Shown piece after piece: positions 38,830-46,418 of a stretch of 64,000 bases of DNA (the stretch's first letter is position 1; each line of letters opens with the position of its first letter). Where the stretch lies: assembly GCF_009664085.1 (NCBI RefSeq), contig NZ_CP039268.1:2399001-2463000 (forward strand), read 5' to 3'. The position numbers and the translations under genes are program-made. Source of the DNA: Thermochromatium tepidum ATCC 43061. GTDB lineage: Bacteria > Pseudomonadota > Gammaproteobacteria > Chromatiales > Chromatiaceae. Below the pieces are notes generated by a model, which saw only the letters and a program-made list of their open reading frames with translations, made no database searches and was not told where the DNA came from.

Positions 38830-39208
38830 CACCGAGCGTTTTCCCCTCTCTCCCCTCAAGCCAGCCGTAACGAATGAGAACTGAGCGGCCGCGCTCCTAT
38901 TAACGCGACCCTAAAAGGGATATGGATCGCGCCTTACGGCGCTCCCGCCATCCTCGCGCCTTACGGCACCCCTAAAAAACCCGCCGACCCGCTCCTCCGA
39001 GATCCACCTTGACAGGGCCAAGGCGTGAAATCGTTCTATGGTTCACGCCTTCCCGGAAGACCGCTCGAGGCATGTTTTAGCCTCTTGGCCCGATGGTCTT
39101 TATGGGCGATCTTAATAACTGCTCCAGGGACAGTGGATAAAGTCATTCAGCAAGACCAGATCCAGTCTTGTAAGATGATGTGATCGACAGATTGTCTGAG
39201 TTGAGATC
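38830..39208. other. Divergent regulatory spacer between fleQ-like gene and comFB gene
   Basis: A 379-base gap with no gene. It contains two direct copies of GCGCCTTACGGC (about 38929-38940 and 38955-38966), a TTGACA hexamer at 39009-39014 and the inverted repeat described separately. Both flanking genes are read outward from it, so it must hold promoters for both directions. Confidence 0.6.
39020..39051. promoter_or_regulatory. Operator-like inverted repeat upstream of comFB gene
   Basis: Ten-base arms AAGGCGTGAA and TTCACGCCTT flank a 12-base spacer containing TTCTAT. A TTGACA lies just upstream (39009-39014), 19 bases from TTCTAT, so the repeat could straddle a sigma-70 -10 region and act as an operator for the rightward gene. 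The identity of the regulator is unknown. Confidence 0.45.
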
Positions 39209-39529
39209 ATGCTCGCGAATATCCAGAACTATTACGAACCCCTGGTCATGCAGTCCATCCGGGACAAGCTCTCGGGGCGAGACGAGGAATACGACGCCGA
39301 CCTCGTGGCCGACCTCGCCTGCCTGGCGCTCAATGCGCTGCCGGCCCGTTATGTGCGCCACACGGTGGACCTCTGGTCCCATCTCGGGGACAGCGAACGC
39401 GCCGCTGTGTCTCGCGAGGTCGAGGAGGCCGTCGAGTCCGCGTTCGTTGTGATGCGCCGCCGTCGCGAAGCGCGCCGCACCGAGATCGAAGCCCAGGAAC
39501 CGTCCAAGACCCGCCTGCCCTGGACCTAA
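39209..39529 (+). CDS. ComFB-domain protein (likely cyclic dinucleotide receptor)
   Basis: A 106-residue protein whose centre matches the ComFB family: DLVADLACLALNALPARYVRH near residues 31-51 (shown to family pattern), followed by a short Arg/Glu-rich tail. ComFB-type proteins have been described as cyclic di-nucleotide receptors affecting cell size and motility-type behaviours in cyanobacteria. Its place beside the flagellar regulator fits a c-di-GMP link, but ligand binding here is inference. Its stop codon overlaps that of the convergent HDOD gene. Confidence 0.75.
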   Translation: MLANIQNYYEPLVMQSIRDKLSGRDEEYDADLVADLACLALNALPARYVRHTVDLWSHLGDSERAAVSREVEEAVESAFVVMRRRREARRTEIEAQEPSKTRLPWT

Positions 39530-40950
39530 CCAGAGGGCGAGCACGGGCCGAGACACTCCAAGGCCCTCTCGGCGAGCGCCGACAGCTCCAAGAACCCCTG
39601 ATAGGCGCGAGCGTCGAGCGCACAGTCGGACGATCGGCGATCGGCATAGACCAGTCCGACCGGACGGCCCGCCACCCACACCGAGCGCGCCATGAAATGC
39701 CCCACAGACGTCAAGTTCTTGACGTCTGTAGGCACCTGGTCGCTCAGTTCGGCGTGGTTCGCCTCGTTCATCCACAGCGCCCCGGGTGCCGCCATCAGTT
39801 GGGCGAAGATTCCGCCCCGGTCGAGCGACAGACTAAAACGATTAAAGCGAGGCTCAAAATCCGTGCCGACGAGCTGCTCGGCCCTCAGGGTCTGCCGAGG
39901 CAGATCGAAGGCCGCGTAGACGACCCGATTCAGCCCGAGGCCGCGATGGAGTCCATGCAGCCAGGCCAGGATAAGCCTCTCGCGGTCGTTGATCCGATCG
40001 GCAGACAAGGCCCTGGCGGCACGCATCCACTCATCGGCACGTGGCGCTAGACAGAAGGGCGCCGCGCACAGACGATCAAGCCGCGCCGGCTCATCGCGCG
40101 GCAATGCCTCCAGCGGCCTCAGACCGTACAACAGCGCACGCTGGTTGAACCGACCGATCACCCGATCGAGTCGGTCGAACAGCGTCATCGGATCGCATCC
40201 AAGCAATTCCGAGACCAATTCCAGATCCCGCCCCTGCCCTGCATGCCGCCAACCGGCGAAGGCATGGCGCGCGATCTGGTTTGCCAGCATCACGTACAGC
40301 GGGCGCGGGTGGCGCGCGTTACGTCCGCGCATCGACTCGCGCGCCATCTCGGGCAGATTCCAGGCGCAGGCCAGGCCGTAGCCTAGCGCCTCCAGGCTCA
40401 GGCTGAGCGTCACGTATTCGGCCTCGTGTGGCAGGACGTGAGCGCACTCCATCATGTCCAGGTAACGGTCGATCCGGGCATCGCCATGCGCCAGCAGATA
40501 CAGCTCGCCGAGGTTGTTGAGCAGGGCCGCGAGCGCGATCTCGGTCGGCACACGGTCACGGTCGATTTCGGCCCAGTCCAGGGCCAGCAGGGCGGCGAGC
40601 AAGGCCCGGCCGCAACCATGCTGATAATGCCTGAGTCGCTTGGCATCGAGCACATCCTCGGCCAGCGGGGCCTGGCGCTCGAGCTCCGCCAGCGTGTGCG
40701 TGCCAAGCATGTGGATGGCGTCCTCGAGCGTAGCGATCTCGAATCTGAAATGGCGATGCTCGACAGTGTTGGCACGCTGCAGAACGCGCAGCGCCAACCC
40801 GGGATCGCTCATCACCACCAGCGCGATACGCCCAAGCGATGCCCCTTTGTCAGACAGCACCCGCGCCAGCTCGTGGCGCGTGCGCGCCTGCACCGGCAGC
40901 TCATCGAGCCGGGCCGTTGCGATCAATTCGTCCAACCATCGCGATCCCAT
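39526..40950 (-). CDS. HDOD-domain signalling protein
   Basis: A 474-residue protein. The N-terminal half matches the HDOD fold (LPVQARTRHELARVLSD, LGRIALVVMSDPGLALRVLQ, EIATLEDAIHMLGTHTLAEL, then LAALLNNLGELYLLAHGDA). The C-terminal ~150 residues resemble a degenerate GAF-type sensor (HFMARSVWVAGRPVGLVYAD). HDOD proteins act in signalling, often in regulation of motility and stress. ATG 40950 is used; a TTG at 40968 is also in frame. It is convergent with comFB, with stop codons overlapping by four bases. Confidence 0.75.
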   Translation of the reverse strand: MGSRWLDELIATARLDELPVQARTRHELARVLSDKGASLGRIALVVMSDPGLALRVLQRANTVEHRHFRFEIATLEDAIHMLGTHTLAELERQAPLAEDVLDAKRLRHYQHGCGRALLAALLALDWAEIDRDRVPTEIALAALLNNLGELYLLAHGDARIDRYLDMMECAHVLPHEAEYVTLSLSLEALGYGLACAWNLPEMARESMRGRNARHPRPLYVMLANQIARHAFAGWRHAGQGRDLELVSELLGCDPMTLFDRLDRVIGRFNQRALLYGLRPLEALPRDEPARLDRLCAAPFCLAPRADEWMRAARALSADRINDRERLILAWLHGLHRGLGLNRVVYAAFDLPRQTLRAEQLVGTDFEPRFNRFSLSLDRGGIFAQLMAAPGALWMNEANHAELSDQVPTDVKNLTSVGHFMARSVWVAGRPVGLVYADRRSSDCALDARAYQGFLELSALAERALECLGPCSPSG

Positions 40951-41098
40951 CGCGTCTTGAAACCTCAAACCGAATCATGGACGCCACCGGATGGGTGGGC
41001 ATACGCTCGACGGGTGCTATATTAACGGGCACACGAAAGGCGCGTCATGCGTTCTCGCCCCCAGCCCCATCCGCCAGCGGCTCGGATAACAGATCCAC

Positions 41099-41953
41099 GT
41101 GAACTTCATCCTGGGTTCGATCATCGTCGTCGCCTCCGTCTTGGGTGGCTTTGCCGCCGGCGGCGGACACGTCATCGCGCTCTGGCAACCCTTCGAACTG
41201 GTCATCATCCTGGGCGCGGCCGGGGGTGGCTTTGTTATCGCCAATCCGATGGGTGTGGTCATCCAGTCGCTCAAGTCTATCCCCGCGCTCTTTTCCGGCC
41301 CGAGGTACAAAAAGGCACACTACATGGAGGCGCTCGCCTTCATGTATGAGCTCTTCAACAAGGCGCGCAAGGAGGGACTCATGGGCATCGAGGCCGACAT
41401 CGAGGAACCCGAGAACAGCGCGCTGTTTCAGAAGTACCCGCTCCTGCTCAAGAACCATCATGCCGTCGAGTTCATCTCCGACTACATGCGGCTGGTGGTC
41501 AGCGGCAACATGAACGCCTTCGAACTCGAAAGTCTCATGGACATCGAGCTTGAGATCCATCATCACGCCGCTGCCGAGGTCTCTCATGCCATACAGCGGG
41601 TGGCCGATGGTCTGCCCGCCTTCGGTATCGTCGCCGCTGTGCTCGGCATCGTGCACACCATGGCGGCGCTCGGTGGCCCGATGCACGAGATCGGCAGGCT
41701 GGTGGCCGCCGCGCTGGTCGGAACCTTCAGTGGCATCCTGATCTCTTATGGCTTCGTTGGTCCCATCGCCAGCTACCTGGGACGGCTGGCCGACGATGAG
41801 ACGCACTATCTGTCCTGTCTCAAGGCGTGCATCCTGGCCACAGTGCAGGGCTACAGCCCCCAGGTCGCGGTCGAGTTCGGACGCAAGACCATGCCGCCCG
41901 AGCTGCGTCCCACGTTTCCGGAGTTCGAGCAGCACCTGCGAGGAACCAAGTAG
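41099..41953 (+). CDS. motA: Flagellar motor protein MotA
   Basis: Stator channel protein of 284 residues, longer than MotC as expected for MotA. Four membrane helices are visible: FILGSIIVVASVLGGFAAG and ELVIILGAAGGGFVIANP at the N-terminus, and PAFGIVAAVLGIVHTMAALG and AALVGTFSGILISYGFVGP in the second half. The start is GTG 41099 with only a weak ribosome site. A TGCTATATT extended -10-like string lies at 41015-41023. It is followed by motB after 21 bases. Confidence 0.9.
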   Translation: MNFILGSIIVVASVLGGFAAGGGHVIALWQPFELVIILGAAGGGFVIANPMGVVIQSLKSIPALFSGPRYKKAHYMEALAFMYELFNKARKEGLMGIEADIEEPENSALFQKYPLLLKNHHAVEFISDYMRLVVSGNMNAFELESLMDIELEIHHHAAAEVSHAIQRVADGLPAFGIVAAVLGIVHTMAALGGPMHEIGRLVAAALVGTFSGILISYGFVGPIASYLGRLADDETHYLSCLKACILATVQGYSPQVAVEFGRKTMPPELRPTFPEFEQHLRGTK

Positions 41954-41974
41954 CGCGGGAGTCGCAACCAGTCC

Positions 41975-42860
41975 ATGGCGATCAACGAATCCAAACAGCC
42001 CATCATCGTCAAGAAGATCGTCAAGGGGGGCGGACATCACGGCGGGGCCTGGAAGATCGCCTTCGCCGACTTTGCAACCGCCATGATGGCCTTCTTCATG
42101 CTGCTGTGGATCCTGTCCGCAACCACAGAGGAGCAGAAGGCGGCGATCTCGGACTATTTCAACAATCCCTCGATCTTCATGGGCGTCGCGACCTCGCCCT
42201 CGCAGGCCATCGGCGAGGGCACAGGCTCCAAGCCCTCGATCCTCGACTTCGAGGGCGCGATCGACATGGGCCCCCCCCCAGGATCCCAAGCTGACACCCG
42301 AGCAGATCCAGGCCCTGGCCGATGCGCAGGATGCCGAGCGCTTGGCCTCGCTCAAGGAGATCCTGGAGCGCAAGCTAGATCAGAGCAGCACGCTGGCCCC
42401 CTACAAGGACCAGCTCCTGATCGACATCGTGCCCGAGGGGTTGCGCATCCAGATCGTCGACAAAGAGAACCGCCCCATGTTCGATCTCGGCAGTGCCAAG
42501 CTCAAGAGCTACACCGAGGACATCCTGCGCGAGCTGGGGGCGCTGATCAATCAGGTGCCAAATCGCGTCAGTCTCACCGGACACACGGACGCGCGTCCGC
42601 TGGGCGGCCCAGCCTACAGCAATTGGGAGCTGTCTACCGAGCGGGCGAATGCGGCGCGGCGCGCGCTGGTGGCCGGTGGGATGCGCGAGGACAAGGTCGG
42701 GCGCGTGGTCGGTTTTGCCTCAACCATCCCCTTTGACAAGAACGACCCGAACAACCCAATCAATCGTCGGATCAGCCTCGTCATCATGACCCGTGAGGCC
42801 GACGCGGCCATGCGCGAGGAGCGCACCCTACTCGAATCCGATGGCAAACCGGTACCCTAG
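41975..42860 (+). pseudogene. motB: motB with a frameshift in a C9 tract
   Basis: The 5' part (41975 to ~42278) encodes the MotB N-terminus with the proton-binding Asp helix FADFATAMMAFFMLLWILS. The 3' part, read one base later, encodes a linker (DPKLTPEQIQALADAQ) and the OmpA-like peptidoglycan-binding domain (LTGHTDARPLGG, NWELSTERANAARRAL, VVGFASTIPF), ending at 42860. The frames join in nine consecutive C (42271-42279); removal of one C restores a continuous ~294-residue MotB. It could be a true null allele, a phase-variable tract, or a homopolymer sequencing error. Confidence 0.88.
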
Positions 42861-42914
42861 AGTCAACCGCGCCTTCGGGGCCTTCTGGGTCTTCAATCGA
42901 TTGACGTCAGCACA

Positions 42915-43331
42915 TCAGGTTCCTTGCCGAAAGAGACGCAGGAGAGTGGCCGGCGGGGATGCCGGCTGGGGGCGCGACTCGAGTTCCGCTGCCCGCGCTG
43001 CGGGCAGCGCGAGGGCGGCAGATCGGCAGGCGAGAGCGCATCCGAGCGCGGATGTCAGGTCATGCGCCACCCACAGCGCGGGCAACGAAACTCGAGCGGT
43101 GTCGATAAACATCGTCTGGTTCGCAAACTCCCCTTTGGCCGACGACGAGTCGCTCAGGCTGCGCAACCCCGCATGCGTCTGAGCCACGATCGCCTCATCC
43201 CCCACCTGCCACCAAAAGACATGGAAGCGTCCAACCGCTGCCAGCAGCAACGTGGCGCGCAAATCCCTGGGGTTTCGCCGCTGCAACGCTGCGTAGTCGT
43301 CAAGCAAGCCTGAGGAGTCGGACAAGGCCAT
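42915..43331 (-). CDS. Hypothetical protein, doubtful
   Basis: A 138-residue reading frame starting MALSDSSGLLDDY. It has ordinary amino-acid composition with an aromatic stretch (GRFHVFWWQVGDEAIV) and an Ala-rich C-terminal half. No family is recognised and there is no convincing ribosome site. Its first 20 coding bases recur exactly at 51382-51401, directly beside a mobile mini-element. It may be a genuine orphan gene or a fragment. Confidence 0.3.
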   Translation of the reverse strand: MALSDSSGLLDDYAALQRRNPRDLRATLLLAAVGRFHVFWWQVGDEAIVAQTHAGLRSLSDSSSAKGEFANQTMFIDTARVSLPALWVAHDLTSALGCALACRSAALALPAARAAELESRPQPASPPATLLRLFRQGT

Positions 43332-43334
43332 CGT

Positions 43335-43612
43335 CGTGGAGAAACAGGTGAACAAAACCGAGCCAAGAAGCCGAGTGGCGGAATCTGTGGAGCGAATGGC
43401 CTTGGCGAAGAGGAAACCCTGAAAGGATGCCCGTGACCGGGACGCAGAGCCTGGGGCAAGCGGAGAGCGGACTGGGCAGGGTATGTGCAGCGGCAACGTC
43501 TTCGCGTCTGACTCGAGGCAAGCGCCGGATGCGTTAGCAGCGCACGTCCGGATCTGTGCCGGGGGATTGGTCGATGAGAAAAACCCTTGTCAATCAATTC
43601 TCTACGTCGACT
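43335..43612 (+). mobile_element. Possible group II intron remnant (3' part)
   Basis: Non-coding segment ending in a hairpin that has the layout of group II intron domain V: lower stem CCGGA (43525-43529) with TCCGG (43547-43551), upper stem TGCG (43530-43533) with CGCA (43541-43544), a two-base CG bulge on the 3' side and a seven-base loop. Downstream CTCTACGTCGAC (about 43601-43612) resembles intron 3' ends. No reverse transcriptase ORF is present and only ~280 bases separate it from the upstream ORF start, so it would be a truncated remnant. The 5' boundary given is a guess. Confidence 0.4.
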
Positions 43613-43666
43613 TGAATTTTTCCCGACAGCCTGTCAAGCTCATAGACCCAGATTAGCGAGGTAATC

Positions 43667-44080
43667 ATGGCATTCACGGAATTTATTTTCGACCGACAAG
43701 CGATCCAAGAACGGGCGGAGCAGGCTCGCGCCAATCTCAAGGCCAAGCGAGGTCTATCGGATGCGCTTGGGTTCGCGATCGATGTCATCTGGGATCGCCT
43801 CAATCGTGACCCCATGAACTACCGGTCCTATGGCCCCTACTGGTGGACGGTCAAGGACGTGCTCCAGCGGCACGGCAAGGAGATCGGGCAGGACTCACAT
43901 GAGATGGTGCGGTCGGTTTATTCCTTTGAAGATGATTACGAGAGCCTGATCGCCGCTGAGACCTTCCGTGACTGGTATCTGGACACGCAGTTCAAGGGAA
44001 CCAATCAGTTCCTGCTCGACCGCGAGACCGGGGAGACCTATACCCTGTTCGACTCGGACATGGAAATACCGCTGATCTAA
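43667..44080 (+). CDS. Hypothetical protein upstream of the Wadjet locus
   Basis: A 137-residue protein of unrecognised family. It is acidic and rich in Trp, Tyr and Phe in the middle (RSYGPYWWTVKDVLQRHGKE, YSFEDDYESL, FRDWYLDTQF) and ends GETYTLFDSDMEIPLI. GAGG lies five bases before ATG 43667. No membrane segment or signal peptide. It lies just before the Wadjet locus on the same strand, separated by about 210 bases that contain a second small ORF, so a role as an accessory defence gene is possible but unproven. Confidence 0.65.
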   Translation: MAFTEFIFDRQAIQERAEQARANLKAKRGLSDALGFAIDVIWDRLNRDPMNYRSYGPYWWTVKDVLQRHGKEIGQDSHEMVRSVYSFEDDYESLIAAETFRDWYLDTQFKGTNQFLLDRETGETYTLFDSDMEIPLI

Positions 44081-44114
44081 GCCAGCGCGCGGCAGACCTA
44101 TGTCACACTGAAAA

Positions 44115-44294
44115 GTGGCGGGCCTTCCCGTTCCTGACCGTGCAATTTCTCAACAGCGCGACTTGTTGGAAGGACTGAACCGACAAACGCTGGCGCCCGA
44201 CGCCAAGCGCCTCGAAGCCACCGCCATGCGCCAGTCGGCCTGGGCCACCTTCGAATCCGCGCTGTTTACTCCCGGCGAGCTGGATACTGCATGA
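44115..44294 (+). CDS. Small ORF translationally coupled to jetA (or 3' remnant of a lost gene)
   Basis: A 59-residue frame from GTG 44115, reading through ISQQRDLLEGLNRQTLAPD to TFESALFTPGELDTA. Its TGA overlaps the jetA ATG (ATGA), which is typical of coupled genes and suggests that this frame was, or is, translated. The composition looks protein-like, and an in-frame TGA at 44109 sits just upstream. It could be the C-terminal stub of a gene that once preceded jetA or a short conserved leader protein. No family recognised. Confidence 0.4.
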   Translation: MAGLPVPDRAISQQRDLLEGLNRQTLAPDAKRLEATAMRQSAWATFESALFTPGELDTA

Positions 44295-45745
44295 CGCTCG
44301 ACTTCGCCACCCTCGATGCCCTGCGCACCCACCACCCGGCCTGGCGGCTGCTGCGTTCGGATCATGCGCCGCTGGTGGCGAGCTTTCTGCACCGGGTGTT
44401 CGTCGCCCCCAATGTGCGGGTGATGAGCGAGGCCGATTTGGCGGAGGCGCTGGAGGATGAGTTGTATGCACTGCGACTGCAACTGGGCGAGACCGCGTTT
44501 CCCAAGCCGGCGACCGAATACCTGAACGACTGGGCCTTGCCGGATAAAGGCTGGCTGCGCAAGTTTTACAAGCCTGGCAGCGACGAGGCGCAATTCGATC
44601 TGACGCCGGCGACCGAGAAGGCCATCGCCTGGCTGGGGCAACTTTCCGAGCGCCAGTTCGTCGGTACCGAATCGCGCTTGCTGACGCTCTTTGACCTGCT
44701 CAAGCAGATGAGCGAGGGCAGCGAGACCGATCCGGAAAAGCGCATCGCCGAACTGCAAAAAAAGCGCGATGCGATCGATGCCGAGATCGCCCGCGTGCGC
44801 TCGGGCGATGTGCCGCTTTTGGATGATGCGGCGTTGAAGGATCGTTTCCAGCAGTTCATGCAGGGCGCGCGCGAGTTGCTCGCCGATTTCCGCGAGGTCG
44901 AGCACAACTTCCGCCAGCTCGACCGGCGCGTGCGCGAGCGCATCGCGCTGTGGGAGGGCGGCAAGGGGGCGCTTTTGGAGGAGATCATGGGTGAGCGCGA
45001 TGCGATTGCCGATTCCGACCAAGGCAAGAGCTTCCGCGCCTTTTGGGATTTTTTGCTCTCCAGCCGCCGCCAGGAGGAGCTGTCCGAGCTTTTGGAACGA
45101 GTGTTGCAACTACCGGCGGTAGTGGCCATGCGACCCGATGCCCGTATCCGCCGCGTCCATTACGACTGGCTGGAGGCTGGTGAGCACACCCAGCGCACCG
45201 TGGCGGCGCTGTCGCAACAATTGCGCCGCTTTCTCGACGATCAGGTCTGGTTGGAAAACCGCCGCATCATGGATATCCTGCGCGGCATCGAGAGCAAGGC
45301 GCTGGCGCTGCGGGAGGCCCCGACGGCAGGCGCCGTGATGGAGCTGGCCGAGGCACGGGCCGACATCGAACTCATCATGGATCGCCCGTTGTTTACGCCG
45401 GCGGTCAAGCCGGTTTTTGCCCACCTGGACTTGCTGGCGGGCGACGAGGCGATCGACCCTTCGGCCTTGTTCGAGCAGGTGGTGGTGGACAAGGCGCGGC
45501 TGATGCGCCACATCCGCCATGCCTTGCAAAACCGCAGACAAATCACCCTGCGTGAACTGGTCGCCGCCCAGCCGCTGCAACAGGGCCTGGCGGAACTGGT
45601 GGCCTACCTGCAACTGGGCAGCGATGCATTCAATGCCGTGGTGGACGAGGACACGCCGGAGGCCATCCACTGGCAGGCCGAAGATGAACAAGGCGAAGCG
45701 GTGACGCGCACGGCCCGCCTGCCACGGGTCATTTTCATGCGCTGA
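44291..45745 (+). CDS. jetA: Wadjet anti-plasmid protein JetA (DUF3375)
   Basis: Kleisin-like subunit of a type I Wadjet complex (MukF-like role). The 484-residue protein matches DUF3375: HHPAWRLLRSDHAPLVASFL near residue 13, PATEYLNDWALPDKGWLRKF near 77, GTESRLLTLFDLLKQM near 123, then a long helical region and QITLRELVAAQPLQQGLAEL near the C-terminus. It is the first gene of jetABCD, which recognises and cleaves circular plasmid DNA by loop extrusion. Confidence 0.92.
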   Translation: MTLDFATLDALRTHHPAWRLLRSDHAPLVASFLHRVFVAPNVRVMSEADLAEALEDELYALRLQLGETAFPKPATEYLNDWALPDKGWLRKFYKPGSDEAQFDLTPATEKAIAWLGQLSERQFVGTESRLLTLFDLLKQMSEGSETDPEKRIAELQKKRDAIDAEIARVRSGDVPLLDDAALKDRFQQFMQGARELLADFREVEHNFRQLDRRVRERIALWEGGKGALLEEIMGERDAIADSDQGKSFRAFWDFLLSSRRQEELSELLERVLQLPAVVAMRPDARIRRVHYDWLEAGEHTQRTVAALSQQLRRFLDDQVWLENRRIMDILRGIESKALALREAPTAGAVMELAEARADIELIMDRPLFTPAVKPVFAHLDLLAGDEAIDPSALFEQVVVDKARLMRHIRHALQNRRQITLRELVAAQPLQQGLAELVAYLQLGSDAFNAVVDEDTPEAIHWQAEDEQGEAVTRTARLPRVIFMR

Positions 45746-45768
45746 CCGCGAACGGACACGGAAACGTC

Positions 45769-46418
45769 ATGGAGCAAGACTTCACCACTGCCCCGGTTGG
45801 ATCGAATGCCGATTTGTCGTCTTTGCTGATCGGGCTGCTCAAAGGGGTGCAATACCGGGAACAGGATGAGCGTCAGTGGGCCGCCTGCTCAGCCTGCAAG
45901 CGCGGGTGCGGGATTATGTCGCGCTACTCAATCTGGATTTGGTGCTGGACGAGGCCGAAGGCTATGCCTTCCTGAAAAACCGCCCTGAGCCGGCGGAGGA
46001 TGATCCGGCGCCACGCCTGCCGCGCCTGATCGCGCGCCGGCCGCTGTCGTTTGCGGTCAGCCTGTTGCTCGCTTTGCTACGCCGGAAGCTGGCCGAGTTC
46101 GATGCCGGGGGCGGTGAGACGCGCCTGGTGCTGTCGCGCGACGAGATCGTCGAGCTGGTGCGCGTCTTTCTGCCCGACGGGCCGAACGAGGCCCGGCTGA
46201 TCGACCAGATCGAGACCACCCTCAACAAGGTGGTCGAGTTGGGGTTTCTGCACAAGCTCAAGCCCGCCAGCGGTAGCGCGACGGGGCCGGCGCATTACGA
46301 AGTGCGGCGCATCCTGAAGGCCTTCGTCGATGCGCAGTGGCTGGCCGAGTTCGATGCCCGACTGGCGGCCTACCAATCCGCCCTGTCGGGATCGGCCAAG
46401 GAGGCGCGCGATGGCTGA
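45769..46418 (+). pseudogene. jetB: Wadjet protein JetB (DUF4194) with a frameshift
   Basis: MukE-like winged-helix subunit of Wadjet. The N-terminus (MEQDFTTAPVGSNADLSSLL to EQDERQWAA) is read from ATG 45769 and the remainder (LLSLQARVRDYVALLNLDL through [17 protein letters not shown]) one frame away. The junction is at GCCGCCTGCTC near 45880-45890; one added C would rejoin the frames into a ~216-residue protein of normal length. A GTG at 45876 could alternatively start a 180-residue N-terminally shortened JetB. It overlaps jetC by eight bases. Confidence 0.85.

Noticed and set aside
39020-39051. Inverted repeat as terminator of the fleQ-like gene
   Set aside because: It lies upstream, not downstream, of both flanking genes and lacks a U-tract.
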